DNA of 64,000 bases from Paenibacillus tepidiphilus (GTDB taxonomy: Bacteria > Bacillota > Bacilli > Paenibacillales > Paenibacillaceae), in the NCBI RefSeq assembly GCF_008635795.1, contig NZ_VWRQ01000005.1:283625-347624 (forward strand). Reading direction: 5' to 3'. The notes beneath the pieces are model-generated. The model saw only the letters and a list, made by a program, of their open reading frames with translations, ran no database searches and was not told where the DNA came from. The translations under genes and the position numbers were made by a program. Positions 7,781 to 16,999 of the stretch are shown piece after piece. Every line of letters starts with the position of its first letter. Position 1 is the stretch's first letter.

Positions 7781-9193
7781 TTACTCAGCCAGCCAGTTGT
7801 GGTGGAACACGCCTTCTTTGTCCACGCGTTTGAAGGTGTGGGCGCCGAAGTAGTCACGCTGAGCCTGAAGCAGGTTCGCAGGCAGGCGTTCCGTACGGTA
7901 GCTGTCGTAGTAAGCCAGTGCGCTGGAGAAGCCCGGTACCGGGATACCGCGTGTAACCGCAGAGGCCACCACTTTGCGCCAAGCGTCCTGGTAAGAAGTC
8001 ATAATGTCCTTGAAGAACGGATCAAGCAGCAGGTTCTTCAGGTCCGGATTGCTGGTATAAGCATCCGTGATGTTCTGCAGGAAGCGGGAACGGATGATGC
8101 AGCCGCCGCGCCAGATTTTGGCCAGCTCGCCGTATTGCAGGTTCCAGTTATATTCGTCGGATGCTACGCGCAACTGCGCGAAGCCCTGTGCGTAAGAAAC
8201 GATTTTGCTGGCGAACAGTGCTTTGCGCACGTTCTCGATGAATTCCGCCTTGTCGCCCTGGAACGGCTCGGCTGCCGGACCGCTCAGCACCTTGCTGGCT
8301 GCCACGCGCTCTTCCTTCATGGCCGACAGGAAGCGGGAGAACACAGACTCAGTGATCATGGACAGCGGCACACCAAGGTCCAGGGAGCTTTGGCTCGTCC
8401 ATTTACCGGTACCCTTCTGGCCGGCAGCGTCGAGAATCACGTCTACCATCGGTTTGCCGGTCTCTTCATCGTATTGGGCAAAAATATCCTTGGTGATCTC
8501 GATCAGATAGCTGTCGAGTTCGCCTTTGTTCCATTCCGAGAAGGTTGCATGCAGCTCTTTCTCGTCCAGACCCACGACGTCTTTAAGCAGTTGGTAAGCT
8601 TCGCAGATCAGCTGCATGTCGCCGTATTCGATACCGTTATGCACCATTTTGACATAGTGTCCGGCACCGTCAGGTCCAATATATGTACAGCAAGGTTCAT
8701 CGTTCACTTTAGCCGAGATGGCTGTGAGAATCGGTTCAACCAGTTTATATGCGCTTTCCTGGCCCCCAGGCATGATGGAAGGTCCCTTCAGTGCGCCCTC
8801 TTCGCCGCCGGATACGCCGGTGCCGATGAAGCGGAAGCCCTTCTCTTCGAGCTCTTTGCTGCGGCGGACCGTATCAGGGAAGTAAGCATTGCCCCCGTCG
8901 ATAATGATGTCGCCCTGATCAAGATGCGGCAGCAGCGATTCAATGGTTGCGTCGGTTGCTTTACCCGCCTGAACCATGATCAGAATTTTGCGCGGAACTT
9001 CGAGGGATGCCACGAACTCCTCCACGGAAAATGTGCCCACCAGATTCTTACCTTGCGCTTCGGCAATCAGATCATGTGTCTTCTCCGGGGAACGGTTAAA
9101 TACCGATACGGTAAAGCCTTTGCTCTCGATGTTAAGAGCCAAATTCTTGCCCATAACCGCCAAGCCAATAACGCCGATTTGTTGTTTTGCCAT
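7781..9193 (-). CDS. gnd: 6-phosphogluconate dehydrogenase, decarboxylating
   Basis: Oxidative pentose-phosphate enzyme: 6-phosphogluconate plus NADP+ gives ribulose-5-phosphate, CO2 and NADPH. From the ATG with ribosome site GGTGGAGG it is 470 residues, the usual length; a start seven codons upstream is less likely. The N-terminal dinucleotide fold [29 protein letters not shown], the catalytic [19 protein letters not shown] and [18 protein letters not shown] segments are all canonical. It is monocistronic, with its own terminator. Confidence 0.97.
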   Translation of the reverse strand: MAKQQIGVIGLAVMGKNLALNIESKGFTVSVFNRSPEKTHDLIAEAQGKNLVGTFSVEEFVASLEVPRKILIMVQAGKATDATIESLLPHLDQGDIIIDGGNAYFPDTVRRSKELEEKGFRFIGTGVSGGEEGALKGPSIMPGGQESAYKLVEPILTAISAKVNDEPCCTYIGPDGAGHYVKMVHNGIEYGDMQLICEAYQLLKDVVGLDEKELHATFSEWNKGELDSYLIEITKDIFAQYDEETGKPMVDVILDAAGQKGTGKWTSQSSLDLGVPLSMITESVFSRFLSAMKEERVAASKVLSGPAAEPFQGDKAEFIENVRKALFASKIVSYAQGFAQLRVASDEYNWNLQYGELAKIWRGGCIIRSRFLQNITDAYTSNPDLKNLLLDPFFKDIMTSYQDAWRKVVASAVTRGIPVPGFSSALAYYDSYRTERLPANLLQAQRDYFGAHTFKRVDKEGVFHHNWLAE

Positions 9194-9399
9194 CTGGTCC
9201 TCCACCCTTTGCATCCTGTATTTGTGTGTAATCTGTTTCTCGCAGTCTTAGAATAACATCCTTTGTCACTTACGGCAAAGTACAGACCTGCGAAAAAGCG
9301 ATCAACCTCATTGACAAAATCCTTTAGCACCAGGAATTTGCTCACAATGACTATTTTAACGGTTTTACCCCTTGTCCACAAGCTGCAAAAGCAAAACAT

Positions 9400-9425
9400 A
9401 AGGCATCCCCGGCCGGGGATGCCTT
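9400..9425 (-). terminator. Perfect 26-bp palindrome, probable terminator
   Basis: AAGGCATCCCCGG and its exact complement form an uninterrupted stem about 20 bases after the stop of the 9446 gene. On the minus strand it is followed by TATGTTTTGC, a weak T-tract. Confidence 0.6.
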
Positions 9426-9445
9426 AACCATCAAGAGCTGCCGGA

Positions 9446-10042
9446 TTACCACTCCAGCATATTCAGTTCTCTACTCAAAAATTGCAGCCGCGCATGGCAC
9501 GCTTCCACAGCCGCGGCATCCCCGGCGCGAATCCCCTCATTCATCAGGTCAAGCTGCTCGTCGACTTCGACACGGCGCTGCCGGATGCGGTCTTCGCCCT
9601 CCACAGAATAGAACAGCTTCGTCAGTTCCTGATCGGACAAAAGCGGCCCCTTCTGATACAGCACACGCTGCTGGTAACCGGAGATTTCCACCAGACGGAT
9701 CACTTCACCGAATAAAATATTCTCAATAATGATCTGCCGGTCGCGGAACCGTTTGACCACGGCATGCCCCCGCATATCGCCAATCAGCTTCTCCATCCAC
9801 TCGGCCAGCCGGGCGTCGCGGATCATATAATCGCCTACGAGCTTATAGCCGTCCTTGATCCGCTGAAAGCGCAGCTTCACCAGCTTGCGTCCGGTGCGCA
9901 CCGAGATCAGAAAGACGTTTTCATTCTCGCTCCAGTACAGGGAATAGCCTTCCTTGATCAGGTCCTTAATCAGATCCTGGATATGCTGCCTTTCAAACCG
10001 CAGCTCCAGATTGCAATACTCCACTTCGTCGTTTTTGTTCAC
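9446..10042 (-). CDS. Conserved hypothetical protein, coiled-coil-like C-terminus
   Basis: I do not recognise a domain. The 198-residue product (GTG start after AGGGGGGAG; an ATG 16 codons upstream has no ribosome site) has no signal peptide or membrane segment. It starts with a beta-rich half (LELRFERQHIQDLIKDLIKE, then NVFLISVRTGRK, LVKLRFQRI). It ends with a helical, charged tail rich in Glu, Arg and Leu (VEVDEQLDLMNEGI, ARLQFLSRELNMLEW). It stands alone between gnd and the DUF1054 gene. Confidence 0.7.
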   Translation of the reverse strand: MNKNDEVEYCNLELRFERQHIQDLIKDLIKEGYSLYWSENENVFLISVRTGRKLVKLRFQRIKDGYKLVGDYMIRDARLAEWMEKLIGDMRGHAVVKRFRDRQIIIENILFGEVIRLVEISGYQQRVLYQKGPLLSDQELTKLFYSVEGEDRIRQRRVEVDEQLDLMNEGIRAGDAAAVEACHARLQFLSRELNMLEW

Positions 10043-10301
10043 GGCGCTCCCCCCTTTTGCCCCCTTGCCTGACGGCATAGACAGCTTCATAGGCTTATCA
10101 CAGAGTAGAACAGACTGGCAGACCTCGACCGGCTCGCTTCAGCAAAACTTTGCGTTCTTCTTACTCCTATTTTATACTTCATCTTATGTAGCGGTAACTT
10201 GGTTTATTGACTATTTTTACCCGCTTTCCGCCGTTTCCAAACGCCCGGGCCATATTCGCTGTATATCAGCCAAACTATTAATAGAACAAGGAGAAGAAGC
10301 T

Positions 10302-10925
10302 ATGACTTTCCAAGGATTTGACCAAAATGACTTTGCCGTATTTACTGTTGAGGGCCTTGAGCCGCGGATGGAGGCACTGATTGCCCGTATCCGTCCGAAG
10401 CTGACGGAGCTCGGAGATGAACTCGCTCCATTCCTGTCCGCCATGTGCGGCGAGGAAATGTTCCCCCATGTGGCCAAGCATGCCCGCCGCAGTGTTCACG
10501 CACCGAACGACACCTGGGTCGCCTGGGGTCCGAACAAGCGCGGCTACAAAGCGCTGCCGCATTTCCAGGTGGGCATGTTCCACAGCCATCTGTTCATTGT
10601 GTTCGCCATTATTTACGAAAGCTCGAACAAGACGGTGTTCGCCCAGGCTCTGAATGGGCGTAATGAGGAGATTCGCAGGATGCTGCCCGGGGATTATTTC
10701 TGGTCCACCGACCATCTGGACCCGCACGGGACTGCCCAAGCGGATATGGACGCAGCCAGGCTGGAAGAGCTCGCCCGCAGGCTGAAGGAAGTCAAGAAAG
10801 CAGAGGTCACCGTCGGCCTGCGTATCGACAGCGGCGACCCGCTGCTGGAGGACGGTGCTAAGCTGCTGGAAGTGATTGAGCGGACGTTTGAAACGCTGCT
10901 GCCGCTGTACCGGATGTCATTCTGA
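10302..10925 (+). CDS. DUF1054 (UPF0637, YktB-like) protein
   Basis: A 207-residue cytoplasmic protein of the YktB family, function unknown. FQGFDQNDFAVFTVEGLEPRM at the start, then HVAKHARRSVHAPNDTWVAWG, GYKALPHFQVGMF and FAIIYES are the family's conserved blocks. The ATG follows AAGGAGAAGAAGCT; the longer frame upstream has no start support. It is a single-gene unit. The region to 11107 is without genes. Confidence 0.9.
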   Translation: MTFQGFDQNDFAVFTVEGLEPRMEALIARIRPKLTELGDELAPFLSAMCGEEMFPHVAKHARRSVHAPNDTWVAWGPNKRGYKALPHFQVGMFHSHLFIVFAIIYESSNKTVFAQALNGRNEEIRRMLPGDYFWSTDHLDPHGTAQADMDAARLEELARRLKEVKKAEVTVGLRIDSGDPLLEDGAKLLEVIERTFETLLPLYRMSF

Positions 10926-11107
10926 CACAAGCATAGTAGCGCCAAGCTTCGGGATGACACCCTAGTAAAACCTAGCATAGCGACGCCATGCTTTGGCGGA
11001 CTCCATCCGTATACATTACGAGGATTGGCTCAAGTAACACGGCCGTTCAGCTGCAGTAGAGGCATTGACCGCTGAGTACACACTGTCAAATCAATCTGCA
11101 ACATAGA

Positions 11108-11150
11108 CAACCCGCAGGGCCGCCGGATCATTCCGGCAGCCTGCGGGTTG
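11108..11150 (-). terminator. Strong hairpin between DUF1054 and MFS genes
   Basis: CAACCCGCAGG...CCGCCGGA, loop TCAT, then TCCGGCaGCCTGCGGGTTG makes a stem of nearly 20 bp, 38 bases after the MFS stop. Neither side has a clean T-tract, so it may stabilise an RNA end rather than terminate. Confidence 0.5.
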
Positions 11151-11188
11151 TTCCCGCTTCCCTGTCCTTGCCACCCCTGGCAAGGATG

Positions 11189-12496
11189 CTAGGCCTGCTT
11201 CTGCTTCGTCCGCCGGACGATCAGGAGATGCAGACCGAACAGCAGCACCATTACGCTGGCGCTGGCCAGAAAGGGCGCGCTGTGGCCGACCGCATCCCAC
11301 AGGCGGCCGGAGATGACCGGCCCGGCGACCATGCCGAAGCCCTGCAGCGTCAGGAACAGGCCCCAGACGGTGCCCCGCTCCTCCTTCGGCACCTGCTGCG
11401 CGACAAAAGCATTCCACGCCGGCAGAATCAGCGCATAACTGACGCCCACGAGGGCTACAGCTATAAAGGCCAGCGGCAGCCAGCGGACGGTTGAGAAGAA
11501 GGCCAGCGAGCAGGCCGCCAGCAGAAAACCAACGTTCAGGAAGGCGGAGGTGCCGAGCCTGTCCACCAGACGTCCGGCAGGGATCAGGGCAATGACCGTA
11601 ATGCCGCCCCCCGCAATCAGCAGCAGGCTATACTGGTTCGGCGTCACATGCAGCTCTGCCTGGGCGAACAGTGTGACCACAGGCGTCATCAGCCCTATGG
11701 CGAATGCTTGCAGGAATAGCCCCGGAAACAGCAGCCGGCTGACCTTCAGCGAGCTCCGCACGCCTTGTAGCGTCTCCCGCAGGCTTTGCAGCGGATGGCG
11801 GGGTTTCCCTGCGTCCGCCATAGCTCCACCACCGGCATCCGCTGCCGCTCCATCACCGGCACGGGTCCGCACCGCCTGCGATGCATGGCCGCCGATCCGC
11901 GAAGGCAGCAGCAGCGCAATCACGGCAACGACTGCCGCACAGACTATTAATACGAAGAAGGACAAGCGGTAGCTATAGCCTTCGTGGTCCATCAGGAAAT
12001 TGACGGCGATCGGGCCGATGCCCATTCCCGCCAGGGAAGCCATCTCGACCGCCCCCATAGCCGCGCCGCTGCCGCCGCCCTCACTCGCCCCCGCCAGCTC
12101 GGAAATGCCCGTCATGGTCACAGGCCACAGCGGCGATGTGCCAATTCCGAGAATCAGGCAAGCGAGAGTCAACGAAAGAGCATCTTTCGCATAGATAATC
12201 ATAGCAACGGCTCCGGTGACGAGCAGCAGTGCTCCTGTCATCGTCCAGCGGTAGCCGATCTTCCCCATCAGCCAGCCGAAAGGTCCGCGGAACAGGTTAT
12301 CGCCCAAATACTGCAGCGCAAATGCAATACCCACCGTGGTCACCGACAGACCCAGGATGTTCTCCATATAAACCGGCAGAAGGGCGACAAGAAGCGAGCC
12401 TTTGACGAAGGTAACCAGAAAAATAATAACACACATTTTGACAATAAAAGGCGATGCCAGCGGGATATGCGCCGGCCGCAGCGCTTTCTGCGCCAT
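11189..12496 (-). CDS. Major facilitator superfamily transporter
   Basis: A 435-residue, twelve-helix MFS permease with a central loop of about 45 residues rich in Ala, Gly and Asp after helix 6. The loop-2/3 signature appears as GPFGWLMGKIGYRW and its second-half echo as PAGRLVDRLG. The second half also has GFGMVAGPVISGRLWD, typical of drug/H+ antiporters and sugar-efflux proteins. The substrate cannot be read from sequence. The ATG four codons into the longest frame has the better spacing from AGGA. It diverges from speA. Confidence 0.85.
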   Translation of the reverse strand: MAQKALRPAHIPLASPFIVKMCVIIFLVTFVKGSLLVALLPVYMENILGLSVTTVGIAFALQYLGDNLFRGPFGWLMGKIGYRWTMTGALLLVTGAVAMIIYAKDALSLTLACLILGIGTSPLWPVTMTGISELAGASEGGGSGAAMGAVEMASLAGMGIGPIAVNFLMDHEGYSYRLSFFVLIVCAAVVAVIALLLPSRIGGHASQAVRTRAGDGAAADAGGGAMADAGKPRHPLQSLRETLQGVRSSLKVSRLLFPGLFLQAFAIGLMTPVVTLFAQAELHVTPNQYSLLLIAGGGITVIALIPAGRLVDRLGTSAFLNVGFLLAACSLAFFSTVRWLPLAFIAVALVGVSYALILPAWNAFVAQQVPKEERGTVWGLFLTLQGFGMVAGPVISGRLWDAVGHSAPFLASASVMVLLFGLHLLIVRRTKQKQA

Positions 12497-12587
12497 TTTT
12501 ATCACATCCTAGTATTCTGTCGTTGGTTTTGTTATACTGATGCTTGCTTGAAAAATAACTATTCACGAAAGGTTGTGACAGCATTAA

Positions 12588-14063
12588 ATGGATCAAAATT
12601 GCACCCCCCTCTTCACCGCTCTTAAGCAGCATGCCGCAGGAAACCCTGTGCAATTTCACATTCCCGGGCATAAGAAGGGGTTAGGAACCGATGCCGAATT
12701 CCGTGAGTTTATCGGCGATAACGCTCTATCCATAGATTTGATCAACATCGCGCCGCTTGACGATCTCCATCAGCCTACGGGCGTCATCAAGGAGTCTCAG
12801 CAGCTGGCCGCGAAGGCTTTCGGTGCCGACTATACGTTCTTCAGCGTACAGGGCACGAGCAATGCCATCATGACTATGATCCTCTCTGTCTGCTCGGAAG
12901 GAGATAAAATCATCGTGCCGCGCAACATCCACAAATCGGTGATGTCGGCGATCATTTTCTCCGGAGCCAAGCCTATATTTGTCTCTCCTGTACAGGACGA
13001 GAATCTTGGGATAGACCACGGCATTACCACCAGCTCGCTGGAGAAGGCGCTCAGGCGCCATCCGGATGCTAAGGGTGTTCTGGTGATCAATCCGACGTAT
13101 TTCGGCGTATGCGCCGACCTGCGTTCGATTGTTGATCTGGCCCATAGCTACGGAGTTCCGGTTCTGGTAGACGAGGCACATGGTGTATTGATTCATTTTC
13201 ACGAGGATCTTCCGGTATCGGCGATGCAGGCCGGCGCGGATATGGCGGCAACCAGTGTACACAAGCTGGGCGGCTCCATGACGCAAAGCTCGGTGCTGAA
13301 TGTCAACGCAAAGACCGGACTGGTCAACCCGCAGCGGGTCCAGACGATGCTCAGTATGCTGACCACAACATCCACATCATATATTCTGCTCGCGTCCCTG
13401 GATACATCCAGACGCAATCTGGCCTTGAATGGCCATGAAATGGCGGAGCGCACCATTGCCCTGTCCAACTACGCGCGCGACGCGATCAACAACATTGACG
13501 GCCTGTACAGCTTCGGCAAAGAAATTCTCGGCACCGAGGCCACGTTTAACCTGGACCCGACGAAGCTGAACATCCATGTCCGGCACCTGGGCATTACCGG
13601 GTACGAAACCGAGAACTGGCTGCGTCAGAAGTATAACATCGAAGTTGAACTCAGCGATATGTATAACATTCTTTGCCTGATTACGCCGGGAGATACCCGC
13701 GAGTCCGTGGATAAGCTGATTAACGCCATGCGTGTGCTGTCGGCCATTCATTACAGCAAAGGCGAGATTTACGAGCTCAAGGTGCAGGTCCCGGAGATTC
13801 CGCAGCTGGCCCTTACGCCGCGTGATGCTTTCTATGCCGATACGCAGGTCGTGCCATTCCGTGAATCCGCCGGATACATTATCGCGGAATTCATCTATGT
13901 CTATCCGCCGGGTATCCCGATTCTGCTGCCCGGAGAAGTTATTACCCAGGATAACATCGATTATATCAGGGACCACGTAGAAATCGGCCTTCCGGTAAAA
14001 GGTCCCGAGGACCGCAGCATCGACTTTATCAAAGTTGTAGTGGAAGCCGAGCCCATTTACTAA
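12588..14063 (+). CDS. speA: Arginine decarboxylase (Orn/Lys/Arg decarboxylase family)
   Basis: PLP enzyme making agmatine for polyamine synthesis. At 491 residues it matches B. subtilis SpeA (about 490), not the 700-residue inducible decarboxylases. It begins with PVQFHIPGHKKG, has the FFSVQGTSNAIM loop, and VDEAHGVLIHFH before the PLP lysine in TSVHKLGGSMTQSSVL (about residue 226). The C-terminal domain contains FIYVYPPGIPILLPGE. The ribosome site AAAGG is unusually far (about 15 bases) from the ATG and no closer in-frame start exists. It has its own terminator at 14080. Confidence 0.93.
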   Translation: MDQNCTPLFTALKQHAAGNPVQFHIPGHKKGLGTDAEFREFIGDNALSIDLINIAPLDDLHQPTGVIKESQQLAAKAFGADYTFFSVQGTSNAIMTMILSVCSEGDKIIVPRNIHKSVMSAIIFSGAKPIFVSPVQDENLGIDHGITTSSLEKALRRHPDAKGVLVINPTYFGVCADLRSIVDLAHSYGVPVLVDEAHGVLIHFHEDLPVSAMQAGADMAATSVHKLGGSMTQSSVLNVNAKTGLVNPQRVQTMLSMLTTTSTSYILLASLDTSRRNLALNGHEMAERTIALSNYARDAINNIDGLYSFGKEILGTEATFNLDPTKLNIHVRHLGITGYETENWLRQKYNIEVELSDMYNILCLITPGDTRESVDKLINAMRVLSAIHYSKGEIYELKVQVPEIPQLALTPRDAFYADTQVVPFRESAGYIIAEFIYVYPPGIPILLPGEVITQDNIDYIRDHVEIGLPVKGPEDRSIDFIKVVVEAEPIY

Positions 14064-14079
14064 AATACACGGATCTTCT

Positions 14080-14122
14080 AAGCCAAGCACACTCCTGCCC
14101 GGAGCAGCTTGGCTTTCTTTTT
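14080..14122 (+). terminator. Terminator of speA
   Basis: AAGCCAAGC pairs with GCTTGGCTT, with an inner CTCC/GGAG pairing, followed by TTCTTTTT. Confidence 0.85.
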
Positions 14123-14181
14123 CATCCGGAACCCGATTCAAATCTCCCGAAACACGCTCCTTAGCACAGACGATGCCCTCA

Positions 14182-14232
14182 CCTCAAAAACAAAACGGCC
14201 CCGTCCTTCGCCTAAGCGAAGCACAGGACCGC
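14182..14232 (-). terminator. Terminator of the DUF1292 gene
   Basis: Minus strand: CGGTCCTGTGCTTCGC pairs with GCGAAGGACGGGGCCG, then TTTTGTTTTT. Confidence 0.8.
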
Positions 14233-14245
14233 TCCTCATTGAAAT

Positions 14246-14566
14246 CTATTCCTGCTGGGCAAGCAGCTCGTTGTAAGCTTCTTCGACAGCTTTCCATTCA
14301 GCTTCATCTTCAATGTTGTACAGCACCATTTCTTCATCTTCTTCTTCCATGCGCAGAATGATGCCGTCTGCTTCAGGGTTGTCGCGTTCCAGCAGAAGGG
14401 CGTACAATTTCTCGCCTACGTCGAACGTTTCAACCAGCACCATTTCTACATCTTCGCCCTGCTCGTTCGTCAAGGTCAGCACAAACTCCTCGTGCTCATG
14501 GTCGTGATCATGTCCGCAGCCGCATGCATCATGGTCATGCCCATGCTCATGTTTGTGATCGCTCAT
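14246..14566 (-). CDS. DUF1292 (YrzB-like) protein with His-rich N-terminus
   Basis: A 106-residue acidic protein of the YrzB/DUF1292 family, function unknown. The domain from residue 27 (FVLTLTNEQGEDVEMVLVETF through ALLLERDN to EEMVLYNIED) is normal. The first 26 residues are an unusual run with nine His, plus Asp, Glu and a CGC triad (SDHKHEHGHDHDACGCGHDH), which looks like a metal-binding tail. The ATG follows GAGGTATTTCA. Single gene with its own terminator. Confidence 0.88.
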   Translation of the reverse strand: MSDHKHEHGHDHDACGCGHDHDHEHEEFVLTLTNEQGEDVEMVLVETFDVGEKLYALLLERDNPEADGIILRMEEEDEEMVLYNIEDEAEWKAVEEAYNELLAQQE

Positions 14567-14656
14567 TGAAATACCTCGCTTTAAAGTGAATTATCCTACA
14601 TTTGGTATGGTAACACGTAAGACAAGGCAGGTCAATTTGAGACTCACTTCGCCAGC

Positions 14657-15208
14657 TTATTGAAGCGCGGTGATTACCTTCTCCGACACAAGTACATAAT
14701 CCGAATTCTTGGTAGCTTTGATATAAAATCCCACCCGGTATTTCCCCGTATCCTTAAAATCATAGGTGAATTCCGAAGTCGAGAACCAGAAATCTTCTTT
14801 CTTGGAGCTGCCAAGCTCCTGGGACTGGATATCCTTCACATTGCCGGAAGGGTCTGCGATGGCAATCTTCACGGCCGCAACCTCATCATTCAGACTGTCT
14901 ACTTGGGCCAGAACCTTGATCTTCAGCTTGCCGGTATTCACGTTGCCGAACACATTGTCACCTTTAAACAGCACCATATGCACATTGGGTTTAATAATCG
15001 TCACTTTGCCCGAGCCGTCCCAGCTGACGATACCGCCCGCTTCACGGGCCGGGATATACGTCTTGCCGTCAATGACGTATCCGCCGTCGGCGATCTCCTT
15101 CCCGTTGCTCCACACTCTAATTTTCTGACTGACCGCATCCGCGAACATAAATGAGCTTCCCATCAGGGAAAATGCCACTACGCACAGAGCAACTTTTCTC
15201 CATCGCAT
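14657..15208 (-). CDS. Secreted stalk-domain protein (copper amine oxidase N-like)
   Basis: 183 residues with a signal peptide (MRWRKVALCVVAFSLMGSSF..., cleavage likely after FADA). Residues about 28-65 resemble the copper-amine-oxidase N-terminal stalk domain common in Paenibacillus surface proteins (IRVWSNGKEIADGGYVIDG, TYIPAREAGGIVSWDG). The rest is a beta-rich domain (KIKVLAQVDSLNDEVAAVKI, TGKYRVGFYIKA). No catalytic motif is seen. Probably a cell-surface structural or sensing protein. The ATG follows GGAGGG. Confidence 0.75.
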   Translation of the reverse strand: MRWRKVALCVVAFSLMGSSFMFADAVSQKIRVWSNGKEIADGGYVIDGKTYIPAREAGGIVSWDGSGKVTIIKPNVHMVLFKGDNVFGNVNTGKLKIKVLAQVDSLNDEVAAVKIAIADPSGNVKDIQSQELGSSKKEDFWFSTSEFTYDFKDTGKYRVGFYIKATKNSDYVLVSEKVITALQ

Positions 15209-15362
15209 ACCCTTGAACCCTCCAGATAATTCATGCTGTTAATATATACTACCAATCCTATTACAAGTTGCGCTGGCGGACGGAAGAAATTTCATTTGGG
15301 TTACAAAAATACGACTATATATTCATCTTGCGGCCAGGCCGCCGATTCAGCAGACGCAAATA

Positions 15363-15397
15363 AGCCGGACAACAGCGTAAAATACGCCTGTCCGGCC
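15363..15397 (-). terminator. Terminator of the DUF3892 gene
   Basis: GCCGGACA and TGTCCGGC flank a loop that also pairs (GCGTA/TACGC). Minus-strand downstream bases are TTATTTGCG. Confidence 0.65.
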
Positions 15398-15412
15398 CGG
15401 GATTACCCCATA

Positions 15413-15682
15413 TTAGAATGTCGGCAACTGCGAAAGATTGTTGCTCGGGTCACCGTCCGCGTCGCTGCGGATATACATCTCACCGTCTTTACCTTTAAAC
15501 ACATTGACACCGGCAATCGTGCCGGCCTTGACCTCCTCCAGCGCCTGCTGGTACTCCAGCACGCGGCCGGAAGAAGTCTTGAACCGGGTAAGATCTCCGT
15601 CGCCGCCACGTTCTGCAGCCACAAATCGTTCACGCTGATCTTCCATCTTTGTATCCGCTCCTTCATACCGGGACTTGGCCAT
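15413..15682 (-). CDS. DUF3892 domain small protein
   Basis: 89 residues. The C-terminal 65 fit DUF3892: VLEYQQALEEVKAG, then VNVFKGKDGEMYIRSDADGD and PSNNLSQLPTF at the very end. Function unknown; members are small soluble proteins of spore-forming Firmicutes. The ribosome site is weak. A 50-bp gap separates it from the GNAT gene upstream, so cotranscription is possible. Confidence 0.8.
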   Translation of the reverse strand: MAKSRYEGADTKMEDQRERFVAAERGGDGDLTRFKTSSGRVLEYQQALEEVKAGTIAGVNVFKGKDGEMYIRSDADGDPSNNLSQLPTF

Positions 15683-15733
15683 AATCCGGCCAGGGATTAG
15701 TCTGCCCCCATATGGAAGGAATATGTAACCCGG

Positions 15734-16180
15734 CTAAGACAGCGCCTTTTGCATACGGACATGCAGGATTCCAGCATCATAGAAGGGCTCACTGGAGATC
15801 ACCTCATATCCAAGTCTCAGATAGAAGTCCTGGGCCTGACACTGGGCATCCAGCACCGATGAAGCCAGACCCAGTTCGCGGGCCAGCTCCTCCATTGCCA
15901 GCAGCAGAATGCGTCCGTAGCCCTTGCTGCGGTATTCCTTCAGCACAGCGATCCGCTGCATCTTGGCGGTTCCCGCTTTATAATAGATCAGCCTGCCGGT
16001 GGCGACAGCCTGTCCGTCATCCATAATCAGAATATGATGGGCATTCGCGCCGACGACATCATAATCATCAATCTCTTCTTCCGCCGGCACTTTCTGCTCT
16101 TCAACAAATACTTCCTTGCGGATATTCAGCCCCAGCTGAAGCTGCTCATCTGAAGTTACATGTACAATTTCCGCGGCCAT
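15734..16180 (-). CDS. GNAT N-acetyltransferase (YjcF/ElaA-like)
   Basis: 148-residue single GNAT domain. RKEVFVEEQKVPAEEEIDDYD is the YjcF/ElaA-type substrate region. The acetyl-CoA loop is LKEYRSKGYGRILLLAMEE and the C-terminal segment is QAQDFYLRLGYE. Acetylates an unknown amine. The ATG follows AGGAGACC. Probably cotranscribed with the DUF3892 gene. Confidence 0.88.
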   Translation of the reverse strand: MAAEIVHVTSDEQLQLGLNIRKEVFVEEQKVPAEEEIDDYDVVGANAHHILIMDDGQAVATGRLIYYKAGTAKMQRIAVLKEYRSKGYGRILLLAMEELARELGLASSVLDAQCQAQDFYLRLGYEVISSEPFYDAGILHVRMQKALS

Positions 16181-16288
16181 AGTCTCCGGTCTCCTCTCTG
16201 TATACTATCCAGGCGATAGTTGACCTATTATACAGAAAAATACCCCTGCTGTATAGGGCGGCTCAGCACCGCCCCTAGTCTGCAGCCG

Positions 16289-16501
16289 CTAATCCGCCGA
16301 ATAAACCTCGGCGGGAATCGAGCGGTCATATACGTCCCGCATCACCGGAGCCAAAGCTCCCCCCCGATCACCCGGCCAGCTCTCAAGCGTTCTTGTCTGG
16401 TATGCTTCCGTTTCGCGCGGTGCCATTTCTCCCGCCGAGCATCCCGCCGTAGCCAGAAGCAGCAGAAACCCTGCGATTCCGGCAGCCCAATTTCTGCGCA
16501 T
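16289..16501 (-). CDS. Small lipoprotein, unknown function
   Basis: 70-residue product starting MRRNWAAGIAGFLLLLATAG with the lipobox Cys right after. The ATG with AGGAGG seven bases upstream is preferred to longer frames. The mature part is 48 residues, polar, with no recognisable domain. Surface-anchored by inference. Confidence 0.7.
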   Translation of the reverse strand: MRRNWAAGIAGFLLLLATAGCSAGEMAPRETEAYQTRTLESWPGDRGGALAPVMRDVYDRSIPAEVYSAD

Positions 16502-16615
16502 GTTCAAACCTCCTGTCGAAATCATCTGACTGTACTCTAGCAGCATTAACGGTTTAAGCAGGGTCTAACCGTAGCCGCTTTAAATCATGAGCTATGCAGC
16601 GCGTAATATTTTCGC

Positions 16616-16645
16616 TTGACGCATTCCTGTATCTTCCAGTAAGAT
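16616..16645 (+). promoter_or_regulatory. Promoter of the T-box/metG unit
   Basis: TTGACG, 18 bases, TAAGAT, about 30 bases before the predicted start of the T-box leader. Confidence 0.5.
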
Positions 16646-16674
16646 AACCAGTAATTGAAACCGCCAACAAGCTA

Positions 16675-16946
16675 TGAAGAGAAAGAGTACCTTGGCCAAT
16701 CTTACACAGAGAGCTCCGGTTGCTGAGAAGGGGCAAAGAGAATCCAGGGGAATATGGTCTCCGAGCTGTGCACCGAAATCCTTATCCGGGTCGTAGGCTG
16801 CACCGGTATGCACCCGTTACCGTGCTAGGGTATAACCGGCTTGCCCGGCGTACCTGAAGAGATGAATACCGCGAGGTGTTCATGAAGTTGGGTGGTAACA
16901 CGCGGGCTGAAGGCTCTCGTCCCTTTAAGGGGACGGGAGCCTTTTT
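16675..16946 (+). ncRNA. T-box riboswitch (methionine-tRNA sensing) upstream of metG
   Basis: The leader senses the charging state of tRNA and switches between terminator and antiterminator. The conserved T-box core GAAGTTGGGTGGTAACACGC is at 16884-16903. It is followed by a strong terminator (GGCTCTCGTCCC... GGGACGGGAGCC then TTTTT, 16912-16946) that overlaps it in the usual way. The 5' Stem I region carries AGAGAGCTCCGGTTGCTGAGAAGG. A candidate specifier is the ATG in GAATATGGTCTCC near 16753, matching the methionyl gene downstream. The exact 5' end is an estimate. Confidence 0.92.
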
Positions 16947-16999
16947 GTCGTCTGTAAGTACCCCCTGCAAGCATTCCGAATTCGAGGAGGAAGACAAGA

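Noticed and set aside
7757..9256. A 499-codon plus-strand frame opposite gnd
   Set aside because: Shadow of the conserved gnd coding sequence; no family pattern and no ribosome site.
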